A DNA stretch of 64,000 bases from Conoideocrella luteorostrata (taxonomy: Eukaryota > Ascomycota > Sordariomycetes > Hypocreales > Clavicipitaceae), in contig JASWJB010000106.1 in NCBI GenBank assembly GCA_032433595.1, positions 60,291 through 124,290 on the forward strand, written 5' to 3'. Positions 32,115 through 43,110 of the stretch are shown here, one piece after another. Both the position numbers and the translations under genes were made by a program. Each line of letters starts with the position of its first letter. Position 1 is the stretch's first letter. The notes beneath the pieces are model-generated. The model made no database searches and was not told where the DNA came from. It was given only the letters and a program-made list of their open reading frames with translations.

Positions 32115-33126
32115 AAAGCTGGACTATCTGGCATGGGCAATCCGGATGTCATCAATTCAACATGAACACAAACTAGATTGGCAATTTGGCAGCGCCCGAG
32201 AAGGTAAGCAACTCTCAAAATCCTGCCAACTTGCCTGCATTGCCAGAGTGTAGCGTGGGCGTTAGAGGTCTAATCCCTGCTAGCTTCGTCGAAACGTGGA
32301 TTATTACTCAACCTTAAAAGCTTAAAACGTGGACCTCTCTTGAGCGCTACTGGCATGCCGCGTACATAGTCAATGTGACCGTTTTTGCCCTACATTATGC
32401 ATTTGAATTTTGGTTAACATTCTTTCAGCAGCTTCCATAAATCTCGCAGCGGATGTGTGACGGCCATGATTGGTGAAAAATTTGGCGCCTCTATATACAT
32501 ACACGAGTCATCGCCGTACATGTGGGTGAGCAGCGCGGTGCGACGGTGGTATGATGTAAGGCAGGGTAGAGCTACGCTGTGTCTTCGTAACCTCCTGTCT
32601 ACATCCATGCGTCGGAGAATGTATCACTTCCTTCTCTAATAACAGAAATTTCCTTGACAGGGTTTCTGAACACCGACCGAGCAGGGGCGAGGCTCGTACA
32701 CCAGGCAAAGCATTCAGGCTTGAAATCAAGCTCTGATGACACGCGTGCCAGATGTTTTGCTTATGCTTCGTGTAGTTTATTTGATAGAGCGTAGCATTTG
32801 ACAAAAACATGTGCGGATATCGTGTATGTACGCATGTATTTCCATGACAAACACTGATAAGCTTATCATGTTTTCTTAATTCTTTATGCATTCTTTCATT
32901 CGCCCACTTCCTACCCTCCTAATTGCATCAAATAACGTCACGCGGAATATAAGTGGTTACACAGGCTCCACAAAGGAGCTAGTTCTTTTTGTGTAACAAT
33001 TAATGTTATCGGCGCTCAAAGATATCCCCAACATCTTTCTGGACCCCGTCGCCCCCCCTTTGTTTTTTTGGCTATTTCGACTTCGGCTCGTCTTAATTCT
33101 GTTCCTTACTGTTCTCAGCGGTTCAA
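32115..33126. other. Intergenic, 1.0 kb
   Basis: No gene supported. A minus-strand frame at 32508-32891 shows no domain or composition that suggests a real protein. Confidence 0.45.
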
Positions 33127-35237
33127 ATGTTCTTCTACGACCCTGAACTTCAACTTTATATCAACGATAGCCCCCTTCTGATATCGTCCAAGGTCCAAAG
33201 GGCGGCAATTAAGTTGGGAATCAATCTCAAATGGAACATTGATGGTCACGTCAACCAAGGCTTCCCTGTTGCCCGCGGTTGGCAAGTGGAAGTTCTGGAC
33301 ACTCGGTCATCCCTCTTATGTTGCTGGAGCTGTCCGAAGCTTTGTGACGTCGTCTGGCACTTGCTCATTGGACTTGGGAATTCCTAGCTTCGCAAAACAC
33401 GCAAATCTCATGATTCTAGAGTGCTACAGTAAGGAACCCCCCTCTCTGGTAATCCCTATTGAGGACTTCTGGTGTCGCTACGAGCACCTGACTTTGCGAC
33501 GTAACGATGACGAGATTAAGAAATTCTTCATATCCATCGATCCGGAAGAAATTGTGGTCAAAGACGATGGGTTGGACGATTTTGTGTTCCAAAAGAATAC
33601 GGAGAGATTCTACGATTTAGTTGGTAAAAAACGCCTGATTGAAAGGTGTTTTGACGGCTTGAAGACCATTAATGTTGTCGAAATCACTCCAGCGACCAGT
33701 CCGGATACCATCACTACGTACGTCACAGGTCACCCGAATCCGGACGCAGATTCGATCGTCAGTTCGGTGTTCGAGGCTGCCAGAAGAAATGTGCTCTATG
33801 GAACACATTGTGTGGCCTGGAGTGACAGGGTACCTCCCACTGTAGCGCATATCTTGGGAAGCAAGATCTGCGCCAACCTACTCGCGATGCCTAAGTTCGG
33901 ACCAACACACGATATCGTACTTGTCGACTGCCACTCTACTGAAGAAGAATGCGAGTACCAAGTCAAGTCTATTATAGATCATCATGTTATTTCTCAAAGA
34001 TTTCCATACTACGTCGCAATAAGCCAGGAAATCTCATGGTCATCCACAATACAAGTATACATAAAATATCTGGGTTCTGGCCTGGATCTCGACCCGCCAT
34101 CGGCGAGGATGCTTCTAGAAGCCACACTGCTTGAAGCAGAGCCTCATCTTATGGCCAAGATGAGTCTCCTCGACAAGTTAGCCCTCGAACGACTTACTCT
34201 AATCGCCAAATGGAGCACCAGTTACGCTGATCTAATGACGAGGTTGATCAATGAGGCCAATACCCCGGACCCCTTCATGAACGATTACAAACAAACTCTT
34301 TATGGATTCGCAGTAGTAAAAACCAGAAGCCTTACCTGCTTCAAAGCTCGGGCAGAGGCTAATAATACGGAAAATTATCTTCCTTTGACCATTGTTAAGC
34401 AGGTAGTCTACAATTCCCAGTTCAACACGGTCCTTTATGAATCTATTTCTCTCTACTTCAATGGCGATTTCCATGATAAAGGCTTAAAAATAGCCATTCT
34501 CGACTCAGTCAGTAGAGCTTGCCAAGCGTTCCACGGATCCAATCATGTCTCGGTCCGTGGAATGGAAGTTAAAGTTCTTTTACTCAAAAGCCATCGGAAT
34601 GTACGTCTCTTGCGGATTTTTAGATCAGGCAGATGGCCCAAGTGTCACTCTCCGGGACCAGCCGACGGCACCAACTACTGGGATTTCTTTTGCAGATGTC
34701 ACTAGTCTTCTATCACCGGCCACAAACACGTCCTTCCTGAGTTTGAAGCAGTACTGGGAAGTTTACAAAGAATGTGTTAGTTTGAAACATAGAATTATGG
34801 AGCACAGCTTGAGGAACAAACAATATGTCGAACTCCTGGACACGGTTATCCGTAATCAGAAAGAGGTCATGCATAGCTATGACGGGGTTTTCAGGCAGGC
34901 TGATATTATTGAGGCCCGCCCAGCCTTAATCAGACCAGATAGCATTGACATCCGGACAGGATTCCCAACTATACTTAATTCTCCAGATAATTACGGTGAC
35001 CCTTCGCTGTGGCGATACTGGTCACCTGATCGAGAGGAGAATGTTGCGACGCGTGGGCATATCTTCATCATGAACCAGACCAGTATTGATATGAAGATAT
35101 CACGGCATGATACTACACAGAACCTCACGTTTCGACCCAGCTATCACGATATCACAGATCTGAAGTACGATGTTTTGAGTGATGGGGGGTCTTGGGTCAC
35201 CGTCAAGATATTCCCCAGGCGTTTATCCATTTCTTAA
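33127..35237 (+). pseudogene. DHH-family phosphoesterase-like gene with two apparent frameshifts
   Basis: Coding-like sequence runs on the plus strand in three successive frames: 33127 to about 33290, about 33285-34600, and about 34570-35237, each step shifted by +1. The middle frame has all DHH motifs: GHPNPDADSIVSS (motif I), DIVLVDCHSTEE (II), SIIDHHVIS (III) and ISWSSTIQVYIKYL followed by PPSARMLLEATL (IV). The order and spacing resemble family II inorganic pyrophosphatases and exopolyphosphatases, with a DHHA2-like tail. The first frame supplies an N-terminus (NIDGHVNQGF), the third a C-terminus (KQYWEVYKECVSLKHRIMEH and beyond). I found no intron that restores the frame at either junction. 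It is therefore called a pseudogene, though assembly indels or programmed shifting are possible. The middle part alone could still encode a DHH core. Confidence 0.6.
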
Positions 35238-37402
35238 CATTGGGAAGAGAACTGCTAGTAGACGCCAGCGACCGCGCAACGATAGAAACGAATGATTCAA
35301 AGCCTTTGGCAACCCACTATTCCGCAACTACATGCAATTGCAGAAGCTCCCGTGCATTGCTTAACATGCGTCCGGATCCCCGTCAGTAGAAAGGTGCTTG
35401 AGAGCTTCATTCGAATGCTGGACTTGTGGCTGAATCTTGATCTGCTGCAGCACTTGGATCGAATAGCGAACCAATATTCATTGTTTTTGGAAATGAGAAA
35501 CACGTATCGGCGTGTTTTATCTTATACTGGCTTAGTTTGCGTCCTGGTGCCTTGGTTTCGTCATTTTAGGCTGCTCGGCAAGCCAAATCTGTGGCTATCC
35601 CTAATTGACATCAGTAGATCTGAGAACCTTCGGCGTCCCATCTGCTAGTGACCAGGCTTGAAGAAGGGTATCTCGCCTCCCTGCATCAGGAAGCCCTAAA
35701 GCCCCAAAGTTCTTAACAGGGTGTCCCATCCACGATCCATGTGTCTCTCTGGCGGAATTGTATGCGGTCGGCGTGGTCCTCGGCACGCCATAATAATGGA
35801 GCATAGACCAGTGGACGACAGAGTTGGTCGGTCGTGACTCTGCATAGCTCCGCAAATGCCACGAGGTCGGAATATTTCTGTGGTTCCAGCCAGCAACCTG
35901 GTGGGTAAGAGTACCCCGAGAGCCGTGCGTTCGCGGGTCCGTGGGTATTGCAATGGCACCTAATAGAGTCCGTAGAGGCACGGGTCCCCTCTGTAAGTCG
36001 GCAACGCACACTATAATATCTTCGCCTCAGCGCTACCCGCCTGTGGGGCTGCTGCTGTGTTTTAACGGACAAGTCTTCGCACCTCTGCCTTCTATATGGC
36101 AAGCTGCATCAGAATCCATTGCTCTGTGATGCACGTGTGGTGGTGGGGACCCAGCGCTGAGGCGAAAGTATTGCAGCGTGCGTTGCTAACAAACAGAAGG
36201 GACCTGTCCCCGAAAGGCTACCATCGAAATATCCCAGGCGCTGCACTCCTGTCAGCCCTGTACACTTGGTGGGATTCAGCCACTGGTCAGTGCCAGGGTT
36301 CCTATTTATCGGGAGGCTATCTCTCTCATTTTTCTTCTCCCTGACAAGAGAGCAGTCTCTGATTGTCTCATCAGTCTCACATACTACTGACATCCTTTTG
36401 CCTCTTTTAGTTGCTTATCGAATAAGTTGAACTTAATCGGGAAGATCGCGAATCCATCCATAGACGAAAATCCACTTAGCGAATCGCTCAACGATACTCG
36501 CAACGCACTGCAAGAGGGCCAGAACAAGACGCCGACTGCGAAGGTTCTGAATCAGATGATAAACACAGGTGCGCCAGAACGACCACGTTTATTTGTGGCA
36601 GACATAAGGGAAAAAATGTCCGTATTGTCTACCTTCGATCTCTCTCTTACGTCTCTTTCCAAAATAGTTTGAAATTCTATGTTCGCTAACTTAGGAGTTG
36701 TCTCTTCTCGTTTTCAGAAGCGCGGCCTCGAGTAAAAGCAATTCCACCGTTGTCGCAGCCAGTCATCACACCGGCGCTGAATGCTGACATCTGGGCTGCC
36801 ACTGTAGCCCTAGTCCGTTCAGTTTCCCACTTTACTTCGCCGCTAAGACTTCTGCTGCCTGGACGAGCTGTCTGCGCTGTTGCGTACAGACGCAGAGACG
36901 TGAAATCTTGGACAGGCATGTGATGCTAAGTCTAGAATAATGTTAGAAGGAGGAAAGGGACGGTTGCACGCTCTGTGTCCCCTTCCACCAGAGTGAGTTG
37001 CGCGTTAACTCTCTTGACAGTCAGATCCATGACCCACCCAGCATGGGCGAAACGCCGGTGTAGCATGTCACTAGATGGTATCTTCTAATGCTTGATAAGT
37101 TTAAAGAAAATCTAGACTCTAATTTACGAGGATAAGCAGGAGCAGCATCCGGGCAAATTTGATTTGGCTCCTGGATTTTGATGGTGAATGCTGGAGGAGT
37201 CCACCCCTGTTAATGATTAAGATAAAGTCATCTCTGAATGCGTTTGTGAGAGCGTCCGTAAAGCTGCAAGGCTTTGCCCTTGTGCCAAGATCAATGTCTC
37301 CAAGGTCACTACCAAAGGATCCACTCCAGCTGGGCGAGACTCTGCCAAATATTTGACAGATTTTGAGCTGGCATTTCGTTCAGCGACACTGGCAGACCCT
37401 TC

Positions 37403-37651
37403 CTACAGAGAACCTTGGCTGCAAATTGCCTTATCGCCCCTTTTGGTTGTTTGTCCATGTTTCACTTCAACGTTCTTAGCCTCTTCACCTGTTTCTTTGC
37501 CAACTATATGCGCTCCGGCGTTGTCGGTGGCGAACGCCTTGCCGAGGCTGACCGTTGATTCATTCAACGTCGGCTGCGCTGCTATAATGAGTAGGACCAC
37601 CAATTGACGCAGCAAAAGTTTCTCCAATATTTTGCTCAGAGATATCGTCAT
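37403..37651 (-). CDS. Possible small secreted protein (weak)
   Basis: From an internal ATG at 37651, 82 residues start with a basic segment and a hydrophobic run (LLLRQLVVLLIIAAQP) that looks like a signal peptide, followed by a short hydrophilic tail with one cysteine. The same frame stays open for about 60 codons after the stop, so the stop may mark a decayed or spliced gene. I do not recognise the sequence. It may be chance. Confidence 0.25.
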   Translation of the reverse strand: MTISLSKILEKLLLRQLVVLLIIAAQPTLNESTVSLGKAFATDNAGAHIVGKETGEEAKNVEVKHGQTTKRGDKAICSQGSL

Positions 37652-38687
37652 TCCAACATGTGACTTCAACCAGCCGTCGAATTGGTGCACTCTCGAGATA
37701 TTTAAAGAGTTTTGGTATCCATTCGAACACGGGTGGTAAAAATTGATGGGAATAACTTTGCCGGAGCAAAGTTGGCATGGCGGGGAGGATCTGGTCATGG
37801 CTTGACGATGCCCATGTACTTCCCTATTGACAGTTTATTTAAATAATGTAAAGACTTCACTTTCAAATCATCTCACTGGACACCATATAACCTTTCTCAC
37901 TAGTAATTAGTTTAAACCTGTGTATCAGCAGAAGGAGTGCTATAACTATGGTGGACGGGATATATACAGAGCAACAACGACACTGCAATCCACAGATTTG
38001 GTAGGGGAATCCCTAACTGGTTAGGCTGCCTCCACAAATAGTGAAGACGTGCGCTGGTATTCCGAGTTTCGCTGCAACTATTATAAGGCGACATTAAAGT
38101 TACGACGCCCGCTCAGCCATACATGCTACGTCAAGCAACCACACTTCTGTGTCTTGTGCATAGGTTGGCCTTGAACTTTTATCCGCGGTGTCGAATGTTA
38201 ACCAAATGAGCGGGAATCGCACATCCCAATACGATTACAAGAGAGTCACCAAAACGATGCATTTAAATCACTAGTTGTGTCAACTTGGAGACGACCAACT
38301 ATTGCTAGGTCAACCCACGCATTTAGTTCGGGAAACGTTCAGTCTAGATACGAATCCTTCAGGGATACTCCTTTACTACTATAGTTGTCGCAACTGATAG
38401 ATAAGAAATGGAAGAAAAAAAGCAGGTCTTAATGTTATGTGCTAGCTCATCTTGCAACGTTACTATCATAAAACTCTGTCAACTTTGCAGGTCGATCATG
38501 CAGGCGGCTGAGGGATAGACGATGTATCGTCCCGCAATTGTGGACCATCTAGACAGACAGCCGAAGCGACAGTACTCCGTACAAGGGACCAGCTCAAGCT
38601 GCTTTACTCAAAGGTTTGCACACTTGTAGCTGCGTGGGATCATCGGACGGGCTCAGGCGAGGCTTATGCTTGCTATCACTGATTGTA

Positions 38688-38705
38688 CTACGGAATACTC
38701 CGTAG
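38688..38705. repeat. Near-palindromic dispersed motif
   Basis: CTACGGAATACTCCGTAG, one base pair off a perfect palindrome, in a stretch without genes. Confidence 0.7.
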
Positions 38706-40009
38706 TGCTGTCTAGTATTAATAACAAGGTATGTAACCCATACTGTGTTCTATGACAAAGTACAACATAGCTTGGCCGCTGAACACTTGAAGCGCTAATT
38801 TCTTGCTATTATGATGAGATCAACGGAATGGCCCACCGGTCTTCTTACTCTCTTCCCGTCTGAATCACGGCATTTTCGTGTTACACCACTATTGGATAAG
38901 AATGGCACGATGTTCTTCAAGCTCCTGAACGCGACTTCAGCCTTGCGGACACGTCATGACGAGGCACATGCTATTAGCCTAGATATGAGCGGGACATCTT
39001 ACTCCTTGTTACTCGAGAAAAGTGTCCGGCTGTGCTGGCATTCTGCTATCACGTACTCAAATGGTATGAACGCTCCCAGGAACGAAAAGGCTCACTAAAT
39101 GAACTAGAGGATGAAAAGTAAGGCAACTGAGGCGTTTTGTCCACGGGCCATTCTCGCCAGTCAGTCTTAGTTTTATTATCTTAGTAAGCATTTAGAGATA
39201 CACAAGCCTGTTCGGGTTCAGCGTCCGCTGTTTATCTCGATTTTCCATGAAGATCAAGACATTGGGCGGCGACAAACTATTCCCGCCTGCACTAGCTACG
39301 TCTGTTGTATTCACAGTTCGCCGCCCTTCAATGAAGATCGTTGCATGCTACGGGAAGCCGTTTACACACAAACATGCATTTTATAGTCGGCCAATAAACT
39401 GCGGCGATGCACTGCCAGCTACCTGACAACCTCCCGCGCAAATACAGTGGATTCCAGGCTCAGCTTCCCACTAAGATCTTACCAATTCATCATGGTGGCC
39501 GCCAGGTCAAATAGCGAATAGCGAATAGTATAGCAGATCATATCTCTTTCACTGTAGAATAATTTTTTTCTGGCAGTGAAGGCAGAAGCAATACGGGGAA
39601 CGGTGGACTTACTTCACTCAAATTGATAGTGATGCGAGTGCAGCAAACGATTTAAAGACACAATACAAGTATGCAGGGGAAACTTCTTAATCTACTTAGA
39701 CAGTCGAGCTAGGACTTCTCTCATAGCTATTTGCTTGACTTGGCCAAATTGGTCAAGTCCAGAATCCCCGCGAGAGCAATTCCGTCAGCAAAGAGACTCT
39801 TTTTCGCCCACACAACAGAAATTGTCCAGCCAAATTTTTCTCATAGAACACTAATCGGTACCAAGAATCGATATGTACGCAGCCCCATACCAGGTTTTTG
39901 ATGTTTGTCAAGAATTCCATCACTTTTATATAGAACAAGGCGACTCTAGCTGAGCTTGTTTCAGATACGATCTACTTTTGAAGTGGGATACGAGAAAGAA
40001 TAGCCCATC

Positions 40010-42167
40010 ACGATTGCTAGCTGCTTGAGACAGTTCTGCTTGATATAGAACCAGAATCCAAATCTACTAGACGAAACAAAGCCAACAAGAATGATGATTT
40101 ATCGCTGTCAGTACGTCCGCATATGGCGACGTTTTCTCCAGGCTGAATTTCTCGTGAGATATTGCGCAAAACTGGTGTTAGTTTATGCACTCTAGAATAC
40201 AATACCGTGATATTCTTGATTTAAATGTAGCCAGACGCTTGTCAGATATGAGGGAATTTAGAGTTTATTCATGGGAATAAGACTCTTAAGGAGCGGATTT
40301 CTTAAATGATTGAAGCCGAAAAATAGCACCTAGTGACGTTTCTGGAGTAGTCTATATTGAAATGACATAAGTGAGCGACAAGCTTAAGCCAATTAGATTA
40401 ACCAGTGCAAGGGCGAATAATCCGGCGCTAGTCGACCATGGTAATATTACTGAAAAGGTAATCAAGATAACGCCACAGGCAGCAATAAATAGATTAAGTA
40501 CTAAGGTTAACTAACGTTAGATACAAAATAAAAGGGAATGTGGCTTTTGCGCCTGGTCTAGGAGTGTGAGTGCCTCTTTAGACCTAATAAGCTGCTATCT
40601 AAAGGCCTGGATCGTTAATAGACCATTAAAAGTCTCTAATAGATAGGTGTATAATGGAGGGGAGGCTTAAAGATCCAGCAGGCACAGCTATCAAGAAGTT
40701 TGAAGATAAAATTTCTACAACATATAGAGGAGACCAATAGCTAGTGGAATAAAAGCACTAAAGGAACTCAAGCCTTGCAAGACTAACCTTGCGGTGACTA
40801 TAGCGAAAAACAGGGCTAGGCAATTTCAATGAGAATATCCCATCTATGTCAATTGGAAACAAACTTCTCCTACCTCCAATATATTGCCAAAAATTACTTG
40901 GCAGGTCGCGGTTAACTAGCGACTTGTCTCTACTAAACCTGCTGGATTATTTGTGATTAAGGAATGGTGGCAATTGTTTCTTTTGTACTGGTTGATCAAG
41001 TCGCTAGAATCATTTGCTGCGAAACCCGACAAAGGAGCACTGTCTTGTCTTAGTAAATATCATTCGCAAAATGAATAATCATTGTTACTTACTTAATAGT
41101 AGCTCGTAGAAGCGTGAAGTGCAGCTGTTGTCTAGACTTAAGAATGACTTGAACGAACATAAACCTAAAATAATGAGCGCACTTCTATCGAAGAAGATGT
41201 TGTTGTTAGAATCCCGCCAAGCACAATGAGAAGCACGGAGCGAGTCACGTGGCTACCTTTCGGCCACCCTATTTATACAACGATATTAGGCTTCGTATCT
41301 TGACTTGTTTCCTCCCCCTTAGAGATATACAGAGATTATTCAACATATTGCATTTTGACCGCAATTGGTATCGAGGCCGTAATTGCACAACACCCTGTGC
41401 AACCCACAGTTGTGGTTACCAACCATGTATCAATGCCAATCGCAATCAGTGCGATGAGTGCGATGAGAGCGTAGGAATATTCTGTCGAATTGTCGAGTTA
41501 ATGCGCCACGCTGCCTAAAAGCAGTAAGCGACTCCAACTTTGGGCAACCTTATATGTCCTCTGGTGTTAAGTTCGCCAAGAATGCCTCAAAAGAGGGTGG
41601 TCTTGCCAGCTCCGGCTTTATCGAGCATAACTATAATTGAACCTTTCTTAACTCGCATATTTATGCCCTTTAGGATCGGATTATCTCCCCCCTTGATCGA
41701 AAAGTCAGCTTCTCGTATGGAGATTACATTATTATCCAAGTTGTACGTCTATGTAGCCAGAAGTTCTATATCTTCTTCTGGTGTTGAATAAGGTTCTCCG
41801 TCTTTTAAGCTCTCCTAAAATTAACAGATACTATTATTGTGAATTTCCGTTAAGAAGACCTAGATTCGCTCAAAGCATCCTAGAAAGCTGAAAAAATCGG
41901 GAACGGCATACATCAGCATAGCTAATGGCCCTATGATTAAAGTCAATGTAGTGAGAGATGCGAATGCAGTTGACGTGGATGGTCTTTACTGTGTTCCATA
42001 TTTTGACGCCAAGAGTGTGATACTAAATGTGATGGCGGGGACGATTTTAGCAGGACTGTTAGCTAAAAGAGACCTGTGTTTAGTTGTTGGAACAATTTAC
42101 CGCTTGACTATGGAGCAAAAGTGTAGGCCAACTGAATTATCCTCCAGTGGCAGTAATTAGGGCTTAT
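40010..42167 (-). pseudogene. ABC-C (MRP-type) multidrug transporter pseudogene
   Basis: Read on the minus strand, recognisable blocks come in the correct order but in mixed frames with many stops. From high to low coordinate: end of the first membrane domain (FASLTTLTLIIGPLAMLMYA, about 41910-41990); first nucleotide-binding domain (VISIREADFSIKGG, NPILKGINMRVKKGSIIVML, Walker A DKAGAGKTTL, then VGVAYCF and STIRQNI, about 41440-41740); second membrane domain (LLDL, PLYTYLLETFNGLLTIQAFR, LDQAQKP, LFIAACGVILITF, ALALVNLIGLS, about 40380-40730); and the start of the second nucleotide-binding domain (PVLRNISREIQPGENVAICG with Walker A GRTDSDKSSF, about 40090-40190). The end of the second domain is missing. 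Several stops replace Trp or Arg/Gln codons, as RIP would do. Two solo LTRs sit in or at the edge of it. Confidence 0.8.
41204..41408 (-). mobile_element. Solo LTR A of a retrotransposon, with 5-bp TSD
   Basis: A 205-bp unit in minus orientation beginning TGTGGGTTGCAC and ending ATTCTAACA (TG..CA termini), with a TATAAATA box inside. It is flanked by a perfect 5-bp duplication, GTTGT at 41199-41203 and 41409-41413 on the plus strand. Its sequence is closely related to solo LTR B nearby. It interrupts the ABC transporter pseudogene within or just after the first nucleotide-binding domain. No internal retrotransposon genes remain, so it arose by LTR-LTR recombination. Confidence 0.85.
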
Positions 42168-42371
42168 TGTGGGTTGCACAGGGGTTTGTGCAGGGTATCG
42201 ATACCGTTGCGGTCAAAATGCAATATATTAAATAATTTCCCTGTCTATCAAAGAAGAGGAAAACAAATCAAGGTGGAAGGCTCGATATCGCCGTATAAAT
42301 ATCGTGGCCGAAAGGGTGACCACGTGACCTGCTCCATGCTTCCTATTGTGCTTGACTGCAGGATTCCAACA
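42168..42371 (+). mobile_element. Solo LTR B of the same family, with 5-bp TSD
   Basis: A 204-bp unit in plus orientation, TGTGGGTTGCAC..GATTCCAACA, with GTATAAATAT inside. It is flanked by a perfect 5-bp duplication CTTAT (42163-42167 and 42372-42376). It aligns along its whole length with the reverse complement of LTR A, with scattered substitutions. Both copies share the blocks GCGGTCAAAATGCAATAT and GTGGCCGAAAG. Its own target duplication shows an insertion independent of A. Confidence 0.88.
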
Positions 42372-42616
42372 CTTATATTCTACGCGACATTAGTATGTTA
42401 AGCTGCGAGTGGCTGGTGTTTTCATTACCTAGAGCATTCATTCACATCATAAGAGTATGTGACTTTTTAGAAAAGTCCAACTCTTTAACTCCAAGTCGCT
42501 GGGTCGCAGCTGTCCAATATTCATTAACTCTAAGCATCTTGGTCCCAATGGTACATAGTACCTACTTTTAGGATTGGAAGCGTGTGTAAGCGATCTCTAA
42601 CTGCTTGATAAGGATA

Positions 42617-43110
42617 TCAGTCTCGAGGAGGTTCTTCGTGCAAAAGCAGCAAGAAAGCTTCAATGTCGATGATGTAACCAAAGACATTTGTTTCAATAAT
42701 ATTACCCGCAACAATCCGTGGCCCACCAAGCTTAAATATGAAGGCACTGTTGACAAGTACATCAAGACGGTCGTACGAGGCTTCGATAGAGGCTACTGCG
42801 GCGTGAAAGCTGGCATCGTCCTTTAAATCAAGCTGAACGACGGACATAGTGCCCTTGAGGTCTGGAAGCGAGGACGGCGTCTCCATGGCAACTTCGCCTT
42901 GGTTCAAGTCACGACAACCGAGAATGACATGGTTGGATGAGCTGCAGTGAATGAGGGAAGTGGCGGCTTGAAAGCAAATTCCCCTGTTGCCACCTGATAT
43001 CTGGTCAGAATCACCACTGTGTAATCCGTTGCCTGGTAGACATGGGTTCGATCCTTCTCTGTCACCAGTGGATATGCGATGGCTGTGCTCATGATGAAGA
43101 ATCTCGTCTA
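42617..43110 (-). pseudogene. Short-chain dehydrogenase/reductase fragment
   Basis: The minus-strand frame has GNRGICFQAATSLIH (from the G-x3-G-x-G cofactor loop), HVILGCRDLNQGEVAME, MSVVQLDLKDDASFHAAVAS, IEASYDRLDVLVNSAFIF and NIIETNVFGYI, the N-terminal half of a fungal SDR. The leading strand (YTVVILT) lies in another frame, so at least one frameshift has occurred. The NNAG motif is changed to NSAF. The catalytic YxxxK region is absent. It cannot form an active enzyme. Confidence 0.75.

Larger units (their letters stand above)
35238..39990. other. Gene-poor stretch, 4.7 kb
   Basis: No gene supported. Fragmentary frames at 35292-35648, 36427-36672, 36686-36919 and 38811-39098 match nothing I recognise. 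A possible small secreted protein at 37403-37651 is listed separately. Palindromic motif copies lie at 38572-38582 and 38688-38705. Large parts look like decayed DNA. Confidence 0.4.

Noticed and set aside
34601..34695. Candidate intron (GTACGT..TTTTGCAG) to join the DHH frames
   Set aside because: The phases do not match: splicing would lead to a stop after about fifteen codons and remove coding-like sequence.
41249..41518. 89-codon cysteine-containing frame on the plus strand
   Set aside because: It lies within solo LTR A and the antisense of the ABC pseudogene; the apparent cysteine pattern is chance.
41204..42371. The two inverted LTR copies as terminal repeats of one DNA transposon
   Set aside because: Each copy has its own different perfect 5-bp duplication and TG..CA ends, so they are separate solo LTRs.
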